A stretch of DNA of 34,812 bases from Methylophaga sp. 41_12_T18 (GTDB lineage: Bacteria; Pseudomonadota; Gammaproteobacteria; Nitrosococcales; Methylophagaceae). The translations under genes were made by a program, and so were the position numbers. Location: NCBI GenBank assembly GCA_002163115.1, contig MAAI01000082.1, positions 1 through 34,812 on the forward strand. The letters are read 5' to 3'. The notes beneath the pieces were generated by a model. It saw only the letters and a list, made by a program, of their open reading frames with translations, had not been told where the DNA came from and did no database searches. Shown piece by piece: positions 16,273-26,684 of this stretch (within the stretch, counting starts at the first letter, position 1; each line of letters opens with the position of its first letter).

Positions 16273-17226
16273 TTAGTCATCGAGCGCTAAGCCCCAAGGC
16301 TTTTTACCTACATTAATATTCATAGTTGTTTTTTGCGTTGCGGTATCAACCACCGAGACGGTATCACTGACGCCATTAGCAGTATATAAAGTTGAGCCAT
16401 CGCGACTTAACTCCGCCCCCCAAACACGTTTACCAACCTCAACCGTTGCTTTCAACTCTAAGGTTTTAGCATCAAGAATCGCGACTTTAGCTGCACGGCC
16501 GGTTGTTAGGTATAAAGTTTGATCATCTGGGCTAATCTTAATTGCCATCGGCTTAGACTTTGGAATATCCAATACGACTTTTTTAGTAATAGTGAATGTT
16601 TTAGTATCAATGATAGCTAATTCATTCCCAATTTCACTACTCACGTAAGCCATACTGCCATCACTGTTAAAAGCTAATCCTCTTGGTCGTGCCGCCACTA
16701 AGATATTGGCAATCACTTTATATTCCTTGGTATCAATTACGTGAACCATGTTGGTTGATTCACTCGTGACCAAAGCAATTTCACCGGTTGGCGATACAGC
16801 CACGCCTTCAGGCTCTAAGCCTACACGAATCTCTTTAATGACCTTTCCTGTTGAAGGATTGAGCACAGTTGCTTTAGCATCATCTTCATTGGATAAATAA
16901 AGATTGCCGTTGGGATGCACATCAAAGGTTTCAGGATCATCGCCGGCATCTAACTTGCCTAAAAACTCTAAAGTCTGCACATCAACCATGCCAATAGCAT
17001 TTTCTTCACTTAATGCAACATAGAGAGTTTTTTGGTCAGGCGACAAGCCAATACCACGAGGACGGTCACCAATATTTAATGTGGTTTCAACTTTACCAGT
17101 ACGTGAGTCAATCACGCTGACGGAATTACTTTTTTCATTAGTAACAAATAACCGGTAAGTTGGATCTGCCCAAGCAGATGCACTAACGAATACTAATGAT
17201 GACAGCAATAATTGTTTTAACTTCAT
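16273..17226 (-). CDS. YVTN-family beta-propeller protein, PQQ-dependent catabolism type
   Basis: A 317-residue periplasmic protein with signal peptide MKLKQLLLSSLVFVSASAWA. The body is a row of about seven repeats of some 40 residues with NSVSVID/GKVETT, then RPRGIGLSPDQKTLYVAL or close variants, which form a seven-bladed propeller. It best fits the PQQ-associated propeller family (TIGR03866 as I recall). These proteins occur beside PQQ-dependent alcohol dehydrogenases and c-type cytochromes, but their exact role is not established. It is 22 bases downstream of a binding protein from the same kind of locus, and a terminator follows. Confidence 0.87.
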   Translation of the reverse strand: MKLKQLLLSSLVFVSASAWADPTYRLFVTNEKSNSVSVIDSRTGKVETTLNIGDRPRGIGLSPDQKTLYVALSEENAIGMVDVQTLEFLGKLDAGDDPETFDVHPNGNLYLSNEDDAKATVLNPSTGKVIKEIRVGLEPEGVAVSPTGEIALVTSESTNMVHVIDTKEYKVIANILVAARPRGLAFNSDGSMAYVSSEIGNELAIIDTKTFTITKKVVLDIPKSKPMAIKISPDDQTLYLTTGRAAKVAILDAKTLELKATVEVGKRVWGAELSRDGSTLYTANGVSDTVSVVDTATQKTTMNINVGKKPWGLALDD

Positions 17227-17248
17227 GATTAATTCCTTAAATTCGATA

Positions 17249-18040
17249 CTATTTTTTACAGCTTAATAAGCCAAGACTATCCAGACCACCTTTCACACCT
17301 CGTAGAGGCGCTTCAGCGACAATTTTATTATTTTCAACAACCAAGACTAACTGTCTTAACTGTCCTGTTTCACGAAACGTCGCCCCCGCTCCTTTTTGAC
17401 CATCAAAGGTAATATCATTTTTCAAATAATCTAATATTTTGGTGCCATCATCACTTTGAGTGCGGGCTACTGTATCAGAGATCATTTTCACCGCCGCCCA
17501 ACCTGACCATGCAGTATCATCCATAATAGTGCCATGTGATTTTGTAAAACGACTATTCAATTGACTCGCAGCAAACTTTTTAAAGTCTTCGTGCCAGCCT
17601 TGAATATGTGCTGTAGATTCTGGATTTTTTGCCAACCATTGCTTCGATGCATCTTGCTTCATTTGTTGGCTAGCAGGAATATTTAACAAATTTGGCAAAC
17701 AGGCTGCTCGAAGCGCATCATCATCAGCACTCAAATTAAATACCGGTATATCTGACAATGACGAAGCTGCATTCTCAATTGTACTAACATCTCCGGCAAC
17801 TAAGACTGCACTCACATTTTCTAAGCCAGCTACGCCATCAGCTTTAACCTGCTTAATAGTATAGGTCTGACCAAGGAACTCACCTTGTAAGTTCGCTTCG
17901 CTAATGCCTTGTTGCACCCCTAACCACGCACTGCCTTCCGTTGGGCCAACATAATGAATAGTGACATCAAGTACTTCAGCAAATACAGTTTGTGTCCATA
18001 TTAAGGCAGCTGCTGCAGCCCAAACTTTAACTTTTATCAT
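17249..18040 (-). CDS. PQQ-system-associated substrate-binding protein, shortened
   Basis: From ATG 18040 (GGAGA upstream) it has 263 residues with signal peptide MIKVKVWAAAAALIWTQTVFA. It resembles the ABC-type binding protein of PQQ-dependent alcohol oxidation loci (TIGR03863 as I recall): IHYVGPTEGSAWLGVQQGI, VLVAGD, FNLSADDDALRAACLPNLLNIPAS, then FAASQLNSRF, WAAVKMISD and a C-terminal GQLRQLVLV. Family members are nearer 340-350 residues. About 80 residues appear missing between the PASQQM block and the GWHEDFKKF block. The frame is open, so this looks like an internal deletion or short subfamily rather than a pseudogene. No ABC ATPase or permease is adjacent. Confidence 0.8.
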   Translation of the reverse strand: MIKVKVWAAAAALIWTQTVFAEVLDVTIHYVGPTEGSAWLGVQQGISEANLQGEFLGQTYTIKQVKADGVAGLENVSAVLVAGDVSTIENAASSLSDIPVFNLSADDDALRAACLPNLLNIPASQQMKQDASKQWLAKNPESTAHIQGWHEDFKKFAASQLNSRFTKSHGTIMDDTAWSGWAAVKMISDTVARTQSDDGTKILDYLKNDITFDGQKGAGATFRETGQLRQLVLVVENNKIVAEAPLRGVKGGLDSLGLLSCKK

Positions 18041-18203
18041 ACCTATTCTCCATCTATCTTCACTGATTACTTTATTTAGGTTGTTACCATACAAGCTTTA
18101 TATACAGAACAAATCAGGAAAATCCTTAATGTATAGAGTTCAGTGAGCAAACAAAGTTCAATATCACTAATAATATTTATCAGTTCAGATACTTAGCTAG
18201 TCA

Positions 18204-18220
18204 TCGGGAATTATTCCTGA
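18204..18220. promoter_or_regulatory. Palindrome in the longest gene-free interval
   Basis: TCGGGAATTATTCCTGA is a 17-bp near-perfect inverted repeat (core GGAAT-T-ATTCC). It sits in the 288-base gap between the PQQ-associated binding protein and the 85-residue orphan. It is a plausible operator for either gene, with no family assigned. I see no other convincing element or RNA gene in 18041-18328. Confidence 0.35.
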
Positions 18221-18328
18221 TTTGATATTCTTAATTTCATATCTGATTAACGGCTAATCAAAAAAATATCCTAAAGAAGCCCTTCCTTAATCCGATAACT
18301 AGAATAACGATAGATTGATAGGCTCATC

Positions 18329-18586
18329 ATGAATAAAAAATCACAAGAATTAGAACTCAGAAATATTATGCAAGGCATGGAAGAATTTGCCACCTTCATA
18401 AGTTTTCAAAGCACCAGTCTAGGTATGCGTATCCTCAGTGTCGAAAGTGTTGAGCAAGATAGACAACGTGTTGAGTCGCAACACAAGGCAGATGTTTTAA
18501 CATTTAAACAACGTGACACTCCACCGATACACGAGCATCAAACCATTCAGCGCTCGCTCGCCTTCCAGGATAGGCAAATGCACTAA
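18329..18586 (+). CDS. Hypothetical protein of 85 residues
   Basis: I do not recognise this protein. It is 85 residues long, hydrophilic, without signal peptide or membrane segment. The N terminus is probably helical (KKSQELELRNIMQGMEEFATFI), and the C-terminal half is rich in Gln, His and Arg (QRDTPPIHEHQTIQRSLAFQDRQMH). A weak GATAGG motif precedes the ATG. A strong terminator follows five bases after the stop, and the reading frame fills the space between that terminator and the preceding interval, which supports expression. Its neighbours are on the other strand, so it would be monocistronic. Confidence 0.55.
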   Translation: MNKKSQELELRNIMQGMEEFATFISFQSTSLGMRILSVESVEQDRQRVESQHKADVLTFKQRDTPPIHEHQTIQRSLAFQDRQMH

Positions 18587-18590
18587 CAAA

Positions 18591-18616
18591 AAAGCCCGAC
18601 GAAGTCGGGCTTTTTT
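18591..18616. terminator. Rho-independent terminator, bidirectional
   Basis: Stem AGCCCGAC/GTCGGGCT with loop GAA, flanked by six A on the left and six T on the right. It lies between the 85-residue gene and the convergent secF and can serve both. Confidence 0.93.
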
Positions 18617-18638
18617 CATAGCGATAAAGAATAACTAA

Positions 18639-19586
18639 TTAAACTTGTGCACCATCTTCACCGATATCACTATCATCTTTTTCAACCGGCATTAAATCAG
18701 CTTTACTCACGCCCATAGACAGTACCGTATTACTCGCGATATAAATCGAAGAATAGGTACCGACAACGATGCCTAACATCAAAGCAATCGCAAAAGCGTG
18801 AATGACTTCGCCACCAAATAAAAACAGTGACAAGACCACTAACATCGTCGTGACCGATGTCATCAAAGTACGACTCAAGGTATCGTTTAGGGCTAGGTTC
18901 ACAATTTCTTCTGAACTGCCTTTACGCATCCGTAAGAATGTTTCTCGAATACGGTCAAATACCACAATGGTATCGTTCAATGAATAACCTATTACCGCGA
19001 GTATGGCAGCCAATACAGTTAAGTCGAACTGTAATTGAAAGATCGAAAAGAAGCCTAAAGTAATCAAAACATCATGAACCAAGGCCATCACTGAACCTAT
19101 CGCGAATCGATATTCAAAGCGAAACGATACATAGATCAGAATACCAATCAGTGCATACAGCATCGCCAAGCCACCTTGTTCAGTCAGTTCTTCACCTACT
19201 TGTGGTCCAACAAACTCAACACGACGAACATCAATTTCAGTTTCATTATTGGCTTGCAAGCTGGCCACTACCAAATTACTTAACTCAGCCATATTCTGGC
19301 TTTCAATAATAGGTAGTCGGATTAACACCTCATGAATAGAACCAAAATTCTGTACTAAGACATCATTAAAACCATCATTAGCTAAAACTTCACGGATATT
19401 GTCCAGGTTAGCTTCTTCTTGGTAGGCCACCTCAATCATGGTGCCGCCAGTGAAGTCGATACCAAAATTCAAGCCTTGGCTAATCAATGACCCGATCGAA
19501 GCGATGATCAATAACACCGAAAACAACGCAGCTAATTTGCGTTTCGCCATAAAGTTAAAGTTGGTTTTTTCTTTTAAGAGTTGCAT
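18639..19586 (-). CDS. secF: SecF, protein translocase subunit
   Basis: SecF pairs with SecD to use the proton gradient for late steps of Sec export. From ATG 19586 (AAGG eight bases upstream) it has 315 residues; a longer frame to 19631 overlaps secD and is unlikely. Family blocks are GIDFTGGTMIEV near residue 45, VEFVGPQVGEEL, the conserved GYSLNDTIVVFDRIRE and SRTLMTSVTT. Six membrane helices are evident, with the first periplasmic domain between helices 1 and 2. It starts ten bases after secD and ends before a strong terminator. Confidence 0.97.
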   Translation of the reverse strand: MQLLKEKTNFNFMAKRKLAALFSVLLIIASIGSLISQGLNFGIDFTGGTMIEVAYQEEANLDNIREVLANDGFNDVLVQNFGSIHEVLIRLPIIESQNMAELSNLVVASLQANNETEIDVRRVEFVGPQVGEELTEQGGLAMLYALIGILIYVSFRFEYRFAIGSVMALVHDVLITLGFFSIFQLQFDLTVLAAILAVIGYSLNDTIVVFDRIRETFLRMRKGSSEEIVNLALNDTLSRTLMTSVTTMLVVLSLFLFGGEVIHAFAIALMLGIVVGTYSSIYIASNTVLSMGVSKADLMPVEKDDSDIGEDGAQV

Positions 19587-19596
19587 CACTGTTACC

Positions 19597-21447
19597 TTAA
19601 ATAGATAGGTTTGGTCGATGTTTCTGACCATAAATCAAGTTAATCACTGCTCGTGTGCCCATAATGGCAGTGAACATTGAGGTCAAAATACCCAACGATA
19701 AGGTCACGGCAAAACCTTTAATAGATCCTGTACCAAAGCCAAACAATACAATTGCAGCTATTAACGTCGTGATATTGGCATCAGCAATAGTTGAGAATGC
19801 TTTAGCATAACCAGCTTGTATACTCGATTGCGGACTATTGCCCACTCGTAACTCTTCACGTATCCGCTCAAAGATAAGTACATTGGCATCAACCGCCATA
19901 CCCACTGTTAAGACGATACCCGCGATACCCGGCATTGTTAGTGTTGCTTGTAACATCGATAATAAAGCAATAATCAAGATTAAATTCGCTGCTAAGGCTA
20001 AGTTAGCCACCGCACCAAATACTCGGTACCAAATCACCATAAAGATTAATACAAACACAAAACCCAACATCACCGATTTAAAGCCTTGATTAATATTATC
20101 CTTACCTAAGCTAGGCCCCACTGTGCGTTCTTCAACAATTTCTATTGGTGCAGCTAATGCGCCGGCTCTTAATAACAAAGCAAGATCACGAGCTTCCGTT
20201 GTTGAATCCAAACCAGTGATCTGGAACTTCTTACTTAACTGATCACGAATCGTGGCAACATTAATAACTTCCGGCAACAGACGACGCTCTTTAACTATCT
20301 CACCGTCAACTTTACGGGTCACTGTCTTCGACTCAATAAATACGACCGCCATTGGGTTGCCGATATTGTCACGAGTGACATTACTAAATGCACGAGCGCC
20401 TTTACCGTCTAGGGTAATCGATACCGCAGCCGAGCCATTTTGATCTAAAGTCGATGCCGCATTGATAATATGCTCACCAGTTAACATCACTCGCTTATTC
20501 AATAGGTAAGCTCGTCCATCGCGGTGATGGAACAGTTTCGTATTCGCTGGAACACGACCATTAACGGCATCTTGTACGTCATGCTCAGTATCAACTAAGC
20601 GAAACTCTAAAGTCGCTGTTGCACCCAGAATCTTTTTTGCTTGAGCAGTATCTTGCACGCCCGGCAACTGCACAACAATACGGCTATCACCTTGTTGCTG
20701 TACTGTCGGCTCAGCCACACCTAACTCATTAATACGATTTCGTAAGGTAACAATGTTCTGTTGTAACGCCAATGAACGAATTTCACGCACTGCTACTTCA
20801 GTTAATGTCATCTTTATTGTCGGCACGACAGCTTCTTCTTCGACATTAATTTCAACCTGAGCAAACTCAGCTTCTGCCGCAGTCAAAGCATTATCACGAT
20901 GTTCAATACTGCGGAAACTAACCATTAACGAATCAGCTACAACTTGAACTTGTTTATAACGGATTTTTTCATCGCGTAATAAAACCTTCAGTTCACTACC
21001 ATAGGTATTCAGTGCTTTATTCACCGCCGAATCCATATCCACTTCCATTAGGAAATGCACACCACCACGAAGATCAAGACCTAAGTTCATTGGCTCACCA
21101 CCAATACCCGCTAACCAAGCAGGTGTTGTCGATGCTAAATTCAGTGCAATAATATAGTCACCATTAACAACACTACTTAGTACATCTTTAGCTCTAAGCT
21201 GAAGTTCAGCATCAGCAAAACGTACTAATAAACGTTCGCCATCAATCTCAGCACGTTTATATTCAATTGACTCAGCCTTAAGTGCCGTTTCAACCTTAGC
21301 CATTAACTCAAGGTCAACTTTGCCATAGCGTCCTGATGACACTTGCACAGCAAAATCATCGCCATATAAATTAGGTAAAGCAAATAAACCTGCCAGCATA
21401 ATCACAGCTGCAACTAACAGGTTCTTCCACAAGGGATATTGGTTCAT
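19597..21447 (-). CDS. secD: SecD, protein translocase subunit
   Basis: A 616-residue SecD with all expected parts: N-terminal membrane helix, GLDLRGGVHFLMEVD (about 123-137), the large periplasmic P1 domain, IVVQLPGVQDT, the region TGLDSTTEARDLALLLRAGALAAP, GPSLGKDNI, and five C-terminal helices with GMAVDANVLIFERIREEL. SecD and SecF drive release of proteins on the periplasmic side. It lies between yajC and secF in the classical tgt-yajC-secD-secF order. The length equals that of Escherichia coli SecD (615). Confidence 0.98.
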   Translation of the reverse strand: MNQYPLWKNLLVAAVIMLAGLFALPNLYGDDFAVQVSSGRYGKVDLELMAKVETALKAESIEYKRAEIDGERLLVRFADAELQLRAKDVLSSVVNGDYIIALNLASTTPAWLAGIGGEPMNLGLDLRGGVHFLMEVDMDSAVNKALNTYGSELKVLLRDEKIRYKQVQVVADSLMVSFRSIEHRDNALTAAEAEFAQVEINVEEEAVVPTIKMTLTEVAVREIRSLALQQNIVTLRNRINELGVAEPTVQQQGDSRIVVQLPGVQDTAQAKKILGATATLEFRLVDTEHDVQDAVNGRVPANTKLFHHRDGRAYLLNKRVMLTGEHIINAASTLDQNGSAAVSITLDGKGARAFSNVTRDNIGNPMAVVFIESKTVTRKVDGEIVKERRLLPEVINVATIRDQLSKKFQITGLDSTTEARDLALLLRAGALAAPIEIVEERTVGPSLGKDNINQGFKSVMLGFVFVLIFMVIWYRVFGAVANLALAANLILIIALLSMLQATLTMPGIAGIVLTVGMAVDANVLIFERIREELRVGNSPQSSIQAGYAKAFSTIADANITTLIAAIVLFGFGTGSIKGFAVTLSLGILTSMFTAIMGTRAVINLIYGQKHRPNLSI

Positions 21448-21498
21448 GTTGGTATTCCTAACGTTGTATCAAACTATCTGTCCCGATAGTTAACGCGG

Positions 21499-21828
21499 TT
21501 ATAGCTTTTTCAGCGTACCTTTTGGCATTACTGAACTAATTGATTCACGACGAACTTTGACTTCAATGTTGCTCGCAATCTCGACGGTGATCGCATTATC
21601 ATTAATGCTCACTATCTTGCCCATTAGGCCGCCATCAGTTACGACTTCGTCACCTTTACCTAATGCTGTTTGCATCGTACGATGCTCTTTCGCGCGTTTT
21701 GATTGTGGACGAATTAACATCACATAAAACAACACCAATAAAATAATAGGAAAAGCAAAGTCTAATAATCCAGGTGAAGCAGCTTCGCCAGCTTCAGCAA
21801 ATGCTGGAGAGATAAAAAAGTCCATCAT
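21499..21828 (-). CDS. yajC: YajC, Sec translocase accessory subunit
   Basis: A 109-residue single-span membrane protein. The hydrophobic segment LLDFAFPIILLVLFYVMLI (about 21-39) is followed by RPQSKRAKEHRTMQTAL and a small beta domain GDEVVTDGGLMGKI, a family signature. YajC associates with SecDF and the holotranslocon. It lies 51 bases before secD. Confidence 0.96.
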   Translation of the reverse strand: MMDFFISPAFAEAGEAASPGLLDFAFPIILLVLFYVMLIRPQSKRAKEHRTMQTALGKGDEVVTDGGLMGKIVSINDNAITVEIASNIEVKVRRESISSVMPKGTLKKL

Positions 21829-21913
21829 AAATCCTCAAAAAAAACAAAGATAAAAAAGAATGCGATTATGCCACAGCCAAGTACAACCTTGATAGTGAGC
21901 ACATCATTAGTTA

Positions 21914-23014
<1,101 letters not shown>

Positions 23015-23043
23015 TTAAACTGTTCCTGAAAAATTGCCGCCAC

Positions 23044-23052
23044 AGCATACCA
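23044..23052 (-). promoter_or_regulatory. Candidate extended -10 promoter of tgt
   Basis: TGGTATGCT on the minus strand matches an extended -10 (TGnTATnnT), about 30 bases upstream of the tgt start codon. No good -35 is seen, which extended -10 promoters can tolerate. Confidence 0.35.
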
Positions 23053-23061
23053 CTTTCGTCA

Positions 23062-23091
23062 TTGTACAGCTGAATCTGACACATATATAAC
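23062..23091 (+). promoter_or_regulatory. Candidate sigma70 promoter of pyrF
   Basis: TTGTAC (23062-23067) lies 18 bases before TATAAC (23086-23091), or 16 before TATATA (23084-23089). It sits about 50 bases upstream of the pyrF start in the divergent tgt-pyrF interval. Confidence 0.45.
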
Positions 23092-23137
23092 GACATCAGG
23101 TAGGATCTTCACATTATTTATCGTTTTGGAAATATAC

Positions 23138-23830
23138 ATGTCTGATCCAAAAATTATTGTTGCACTGGATTACCCAACTGCAGATGCGGCTTACGCCTTA
23201 AGTTCACAGCTCGATCCGCAGCGCTGTCGCCTAAAAGTAGGTAAGGAATTATTTACTCGTTCAGGTCCTGCTGTTGTTGAGAAGTTAGTTAATGACGGCT
23301 TTGATATTTTTCTCGATCTGAAATATCACGATATCCCTAATACGGTAGCCAAAGCTTGCCAAGCTGCGGCAGATCTTGGCGTGTGGATGCTCAATGTCCA
23401 CGCTCAAGGCGGTGGTGCAATGATGTCTGCTGCACGTGAAGCTATTGGTCATAGTGATGACCGACCGTATTTAATTGCCGTCACTCTATTAACCAGTATG
23501 GATCAAACCACCTTTGAGCAACTCGGCTTACAAGGTAGCATCGCTGATACTGTACTACGATTAGCCAAACTAACTGAAGATAGTGGCTTAGATGGTGTGG
23601 TTTGCTCTGCTCAAGAAGCCACTACGCTTCGTGGCCAGCATGGTGATAACTTTCAATTGATCACCCCTGGCATTCGTCCCGCAAATAGTGAGCAAGGCGA
23701 TCAACATCGAACGATGACACCCAAGCAAGCAATTGATGCTGGCAGTAGCTACTTAGTGATTGGTCGTCCAATTACTGCAGCAACTGATCCAATGGCAGCC
23801 TTAGCCGCAATTGAACAAAGCTTGATATAA
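23138..23830 (+). CDS. pyrF: Orotidine 5'-phosphate decarboxylase
   Basis: PyrF converts OMP to UMP, the last step of de novo pyrimidine synthesis. I start at ATG 23138 ([13 protein letters not shown]), giving 230 residues; a TTG at 23126 would add four. The active-site signature [10 protein letters not shown] is at 60-69 with catalytic Lys62, VCSAQEA is in the central part, and GIRP and VIGRPIT bind phosphate near the C terminus. It is monocistronic and divergent from tgt. A shared hairpin separates it from the MCP gene. Confidence 0.97.
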   Translation: MSDPKIIVALDYPTADAAYALSSQLDPQRCRLKVGKELFTRSGPAVVEKLVNDGFDIFLDLKYHDIPNTVAKACQAAADLGVWMLNVHAQGGGAMMSAAREAIGHSDDRPYLIAVTLLTSMDQTTFEQLGLQGSIADTVLRLAKLTEDSGLDGVVCSAQEATTLRGQHGDNFQLITPGIRPANSEQGDQHRTMTPKQAIDAGSSYLVIGRPITAATDPMAALAAIEQSLI

Positions 23831-23841
23831 CAGACAAAAAA

Positions 23842-23864
23842 AAGCCCGTGTTAATCACGGGCTT
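23842..23864 (-). terminator. Rho-independent terminator between pyrF and the MCP gene
   Basis: Stem AAGCCCGTG/CACGGGCTT with a five-base loop. On the minus strand it is followed by a run of nine T, ideal for the MCP transcript ending at 23891. On the plus strand the T tract is poor, so pyrF termination would be weaker. Confidence 0.88.
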
Positions 23865-23890
23865 AATCAATTTGGATAATTTAAAGTTAG

Positions 23891-25084
23891 TTAAACTTTA
23901 AATTTGCAGGCAGCTTCTTGTAACTGACCAGATATACCTGACAAGGTATCAACGGCCACCGATGTTTCACGTGCCCCCTCTGCTGTACTTTCTGCCACCT
24001 GACTAATATTTACGATACCGCGATTAATATCTTCTGCTACTGATGATTGCTCATTGGCCGCATTAGAAATCTGCGCACTCATTTCATCCATTGTAGAAAT
24101 CATTGCAGTAATGGTATCTAGAGCTGCTCCAGCACATGCCGCTTTTTCCACACTTGTTTTAGCACGTTCACGGCCATCATTCATTACTGTCACAGCAGCT
24201 TGAGCACCGGCTTGTAGACGTTCCACCATTTCTTCAATTTCATGAGTTGATGATTGAGTTCGAGCAGCAAGGGTACGTACTTCATCGGCAACAACCGCAA
24301 AGCCACGACCATGCTCACCGGCACGAGCCGCTTCAATCGCAGCATTCAACGCCAGTAAATTAGTTTGTTCAGTAATGCCTCGAATAACATCAACTATGGC
24401 ACCGATGTTGCCAATATCAGCTTCTAAGTTAGCTAATGTTTGAGCAGCTTTTTCTACTTCGCCCGCCAAGGAATCAATCGAGCCCATGGTTTCGAGTACT
24501 ACTTGCTTACCCGCTTTAGCTTCATTATCAGCATTGCGAGCCGCATCGGCAGCCCCTGCTGCGGTACGAGCAACTTCTTGTACTGATGCAGCCATCTCGT
24601 TCATTGCGGTCGCGACTTGAGCAGTTTCAGATTGTTGCGTTAGTACGCCATTTACCGTTTCAGCACTGGTGCTCGCCATATTTTGGGTTGCTGTTTCTAA
24701 CTGGGTCACCCCACTAGTCATGGTTTTAACTAGATTAGCTACATTTTTACGCGCACTATCCAATTCAAAGGCCATCCAGCTAAAATCACTCTTGCCAGCA
24801 ATAACTACTTTCTGAGTTAAGTCACCTTTTTTGATATTTTGAATACCAGCAACAAGGGTATCAGCACGCTTACCACCGAAGTTACCAATATATGTGGCTG
24901 AACCATACAAAATGACTGCCGCCACTGAAGCAAAGATAATTGCAATCCACAGTTGTTGACCAACGGCCATGCCAGATGATTGTAAATACCAATACAACAT
25001 CATCAAAAGAACCAGTCCAGCAATGCCCATCATGGCAACAAGTTGCATCCGTTTTTTCAACGAGAAATTTTCTAACTTAAACAT
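23891..25084 (-). CDS. Methyl-accepting chemotaxis protein without periplasmic sensor domain
   Basis: A 397-residue chemoreceptor. Two membrane segments (about 15-33 and 42-63) are joined by a loop of only about eight residues, so there is no periplasmic ligand domain. A HAMP-like stretch (about 75-118) leads into the signalling domain with the conserved hairpin tip [19 protein letters not shown] and [15 protein letters not shown]. Such receptors may sense membrane, redox or internal cues. No C-terminal CheR-tether pentapeptide is present (it ends ACKFKV). It lies 40 bases after fliK, so the two may be co-transcribed, and is followed by a terminator. Confidence 0.93.
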   Translation of the reverse strand: MFKLENFSLKKRMQLVAMMGIAGLVLLMMLYWYLQSSGMAVGQQLWIAIIFASVAAVILYGSATYIGNFGGKRADTLVAGIQNIKKGDLTQKVVIAGKSDFSWMAFELDSARKNVANLVKTMTSGVTQLETATQNMASTSAETVNGVLTQQSETAQVATAMNEMAASVQEVARTAAGAADAARNADNEAKAGKQVVLETMGSIDSLAGEVEKAAQTLANLEADIGNIGAIVDVIRGITEQTNLLALNAAIEAARAGEHGRGFAVVADEVRTLAARTQSSTHEIEEMVERLQAGAQAAVTVMNDGRERAKTSVEKAACAGAALDTITAMISTMDEMSAQISNAANEQSSVAEDINRGIVNISQVAESTAEGARETSVAVDTLSGISGQLQEAACKFKV

Positions 25085-25124
25085 TACCTATCTCCACTCG
25101 CTATAACTATAATTTAGCATAAAC

Positions 25125-26630
25125 CTAAGCATACAAACTCAAACCTTGTTCAAGCAACTCTTCTTCACTTAGACCCAGCTGTTGTTCATCACTCAATTCT
25201 TCGCCATCACTAGCAGCTTGGCCAACATTAGCACCTGAATCGTCGGCACTATCACTCTGTTGTTCTTGCTCAGATGAATGCTGAGTCACCTCAGCATCCT
25301 TCAATTCCATGCCATTTTCTACAAAACTATCCCGCAGTCTTGGTAAAGCTTGCTCCAATGCATCACGTGTCGCTGCATTAGAGGCAACAAAAGTAATACT
25401 TGCCTGCTCATTAGTCATCGATAATTTAACTTCGACCGGCCCTAAATTTGCTGGATTTAATTTTAACTCCGCTTGCTGCACACCTTCTCGTGCCATCCAA
25501 ACAACACGGCCACTCATCACTCGATTCCACGCCGCAGTCTGCAACCCTGGTTGAATATCTAACACAGGTGTCGTTGAACTTGCTGCTGGCTGAGCCGAGT
25601 TAGTAGCCAATGCTTGCATAGCAACTAAACTAGTAATTGCTGCTGTCGGTGGGCTAGATACTGGTTGTCCAGCTTTAACTTGCTTAGCAAGTTCCGCTGC
25701 CAACTGACCTTCTGATGAGGCCTTATTAATCAAGCGTTCAGATGTTTTAACTTCTTCTATCGGCAAAACGTCACCTGAATTACTATTTTTCGCCGAATAT
25801 TTTTTATTAATCCCATACAATATATCAGGTCTTAATGATGATGCATTCTTTTTCTGATCCGAACTCAAACCTTCTGTTGAATTTGATGGTGCAACGCTAG
25901 TCGGCACTACTTTCACGTCATTCGCTGAGCTATCACTCGTTTTTGGACTTACTGAGCTTGAGCTATTGCTAGTTTGAGTCGGCAGCTTAGTGTCTTGTTT
26001 AAGCTTAGCAGTTGATGCTGCAGCTGAGGTAGGGGCAATGACTTCATGCTGTTGTTTAGCAGAGACAATAACCTGTTTGACTGCTACTTCTCGACTCTCG
26101 TTAGTCGATACTGCAGTTGTAGCTGCTGGCTTAACAGGCTTATTATCAGAGGACTCTTTTTCATCGGCATTCTCAGCAATAACCTTAGTCGAGTCAGTTG
26201 TATACCGCACTTCGCCTTCAGTCTTAACTGCTTCAGTTTCTAGCTCAATGTCCTCACTGATAACTTCAGCAACCGCAGTTTCTACGACTAATTCAGGCAC
26301 AACTGAGTCGACAGCAATCTCTAACTCACTATTTTCAGTTGCCGTAACATTTTGTTGAGGTACTTTTTTGCCGTCATCATTGTCAACTTTTTCCGCTTTG
26401 ACTTGTTTGTCATCACTGTCGACTGATTCAGCAACCGGCTGAGCTGATTGTTCAGGCGGCTCATCTGCTGTTTGTTGACGCTGTTGAGGTTGCTCTTGCT
26501 TATCAAGCTGCTTATTAAATTCTGTTGCAAAAGGCTGTACATCTGAACTATCAGATGATGTCGAATTGACGCCGACAGCATTTGAAGCCGGGGAGGCTAC
26601 TTCAGTTTTTATCAAAATATTTTGTACCAT
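25125..26630 (-). CDS. fliK: FliK-type flagellar hook-length control protein
   Basis: A 501-residue protein whose first 350 residues are low-complexity, rich in Ser, Thr, Val, Glu and Gln, as typical for the flexible ruler part of FliK. The folded C-terminal Flg_hook domain (about 365-440) has the hallmark LKLNPANLGPVEVKLSM and LRDSFVENGMELKD. FliK measures hook length and switches export specificity through FlhB. AAGGAGAAGGT directly precedes the ATG. A -24/-12 sigma54-like promoter lies upstream. No other flagellar structural gene is adjacent in the window. Confidence 0.88.
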   Translation of the reverse strand: MVQNILIKTEVASPASNAVGVNSTSSDSSDVQPFATEFNKQLDKQEQPQQRQQTADEPPEQSAQPVAESVDSDDKQVKAEKVDNDDGKKVPQQNVTATENSELEIAVDSVVPELVVETAVAEVISEDIELETEAVKTEGEVRYTTDSTKVIAENADEKESSDNKPVKPAATTAVSTNESREVAVKQVIVSAKQQHEVIAPTSAAASTAKLKQDTKLPTQTSNSSSSVSPKTSDSSANDVKVVPTSVAPSNSTEGLSSDQKKNASSLRPDILYGINKKYSAKNSNSGDVLPIEEVKTSERLINKASSEGQLAAELAKQVKAGQPVSSPPTAAITSLVAMQALATNSAQPAASSTTPVLDIQPGLQTAAWNRVMSGRVVWMAREGVQQAELKLNPANLGPVEVKLSMTNEQASITFVASNAATRDALEQALPRLRDSFVENGMELKDAEVTQHSSEQEQQSDSADDSGANVGQAASDGEELSDEQQLGLSEEELLEQGLSLYA

Positions 26631-26640
26631 ACCTTCTCCT

Positions 26641-26663
26641 TAACATCATTAATGATGATGTTA
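26641..26663. repeat. Hairpin in the fliK leader
   Basis: TAACATCAT and ATGATGTTA form perfect 9-bp arms around TAATG. It is 11 bases upstream of the fliK start codon, just before the ribosome binding site, and within the mRNA leader if the sigma54 promoter is used. It is AT-rich, so stability is modest. Confidence 0.45.
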
Positions 26664-26684
26664 TTCTCACTCGTTAAATATAAA

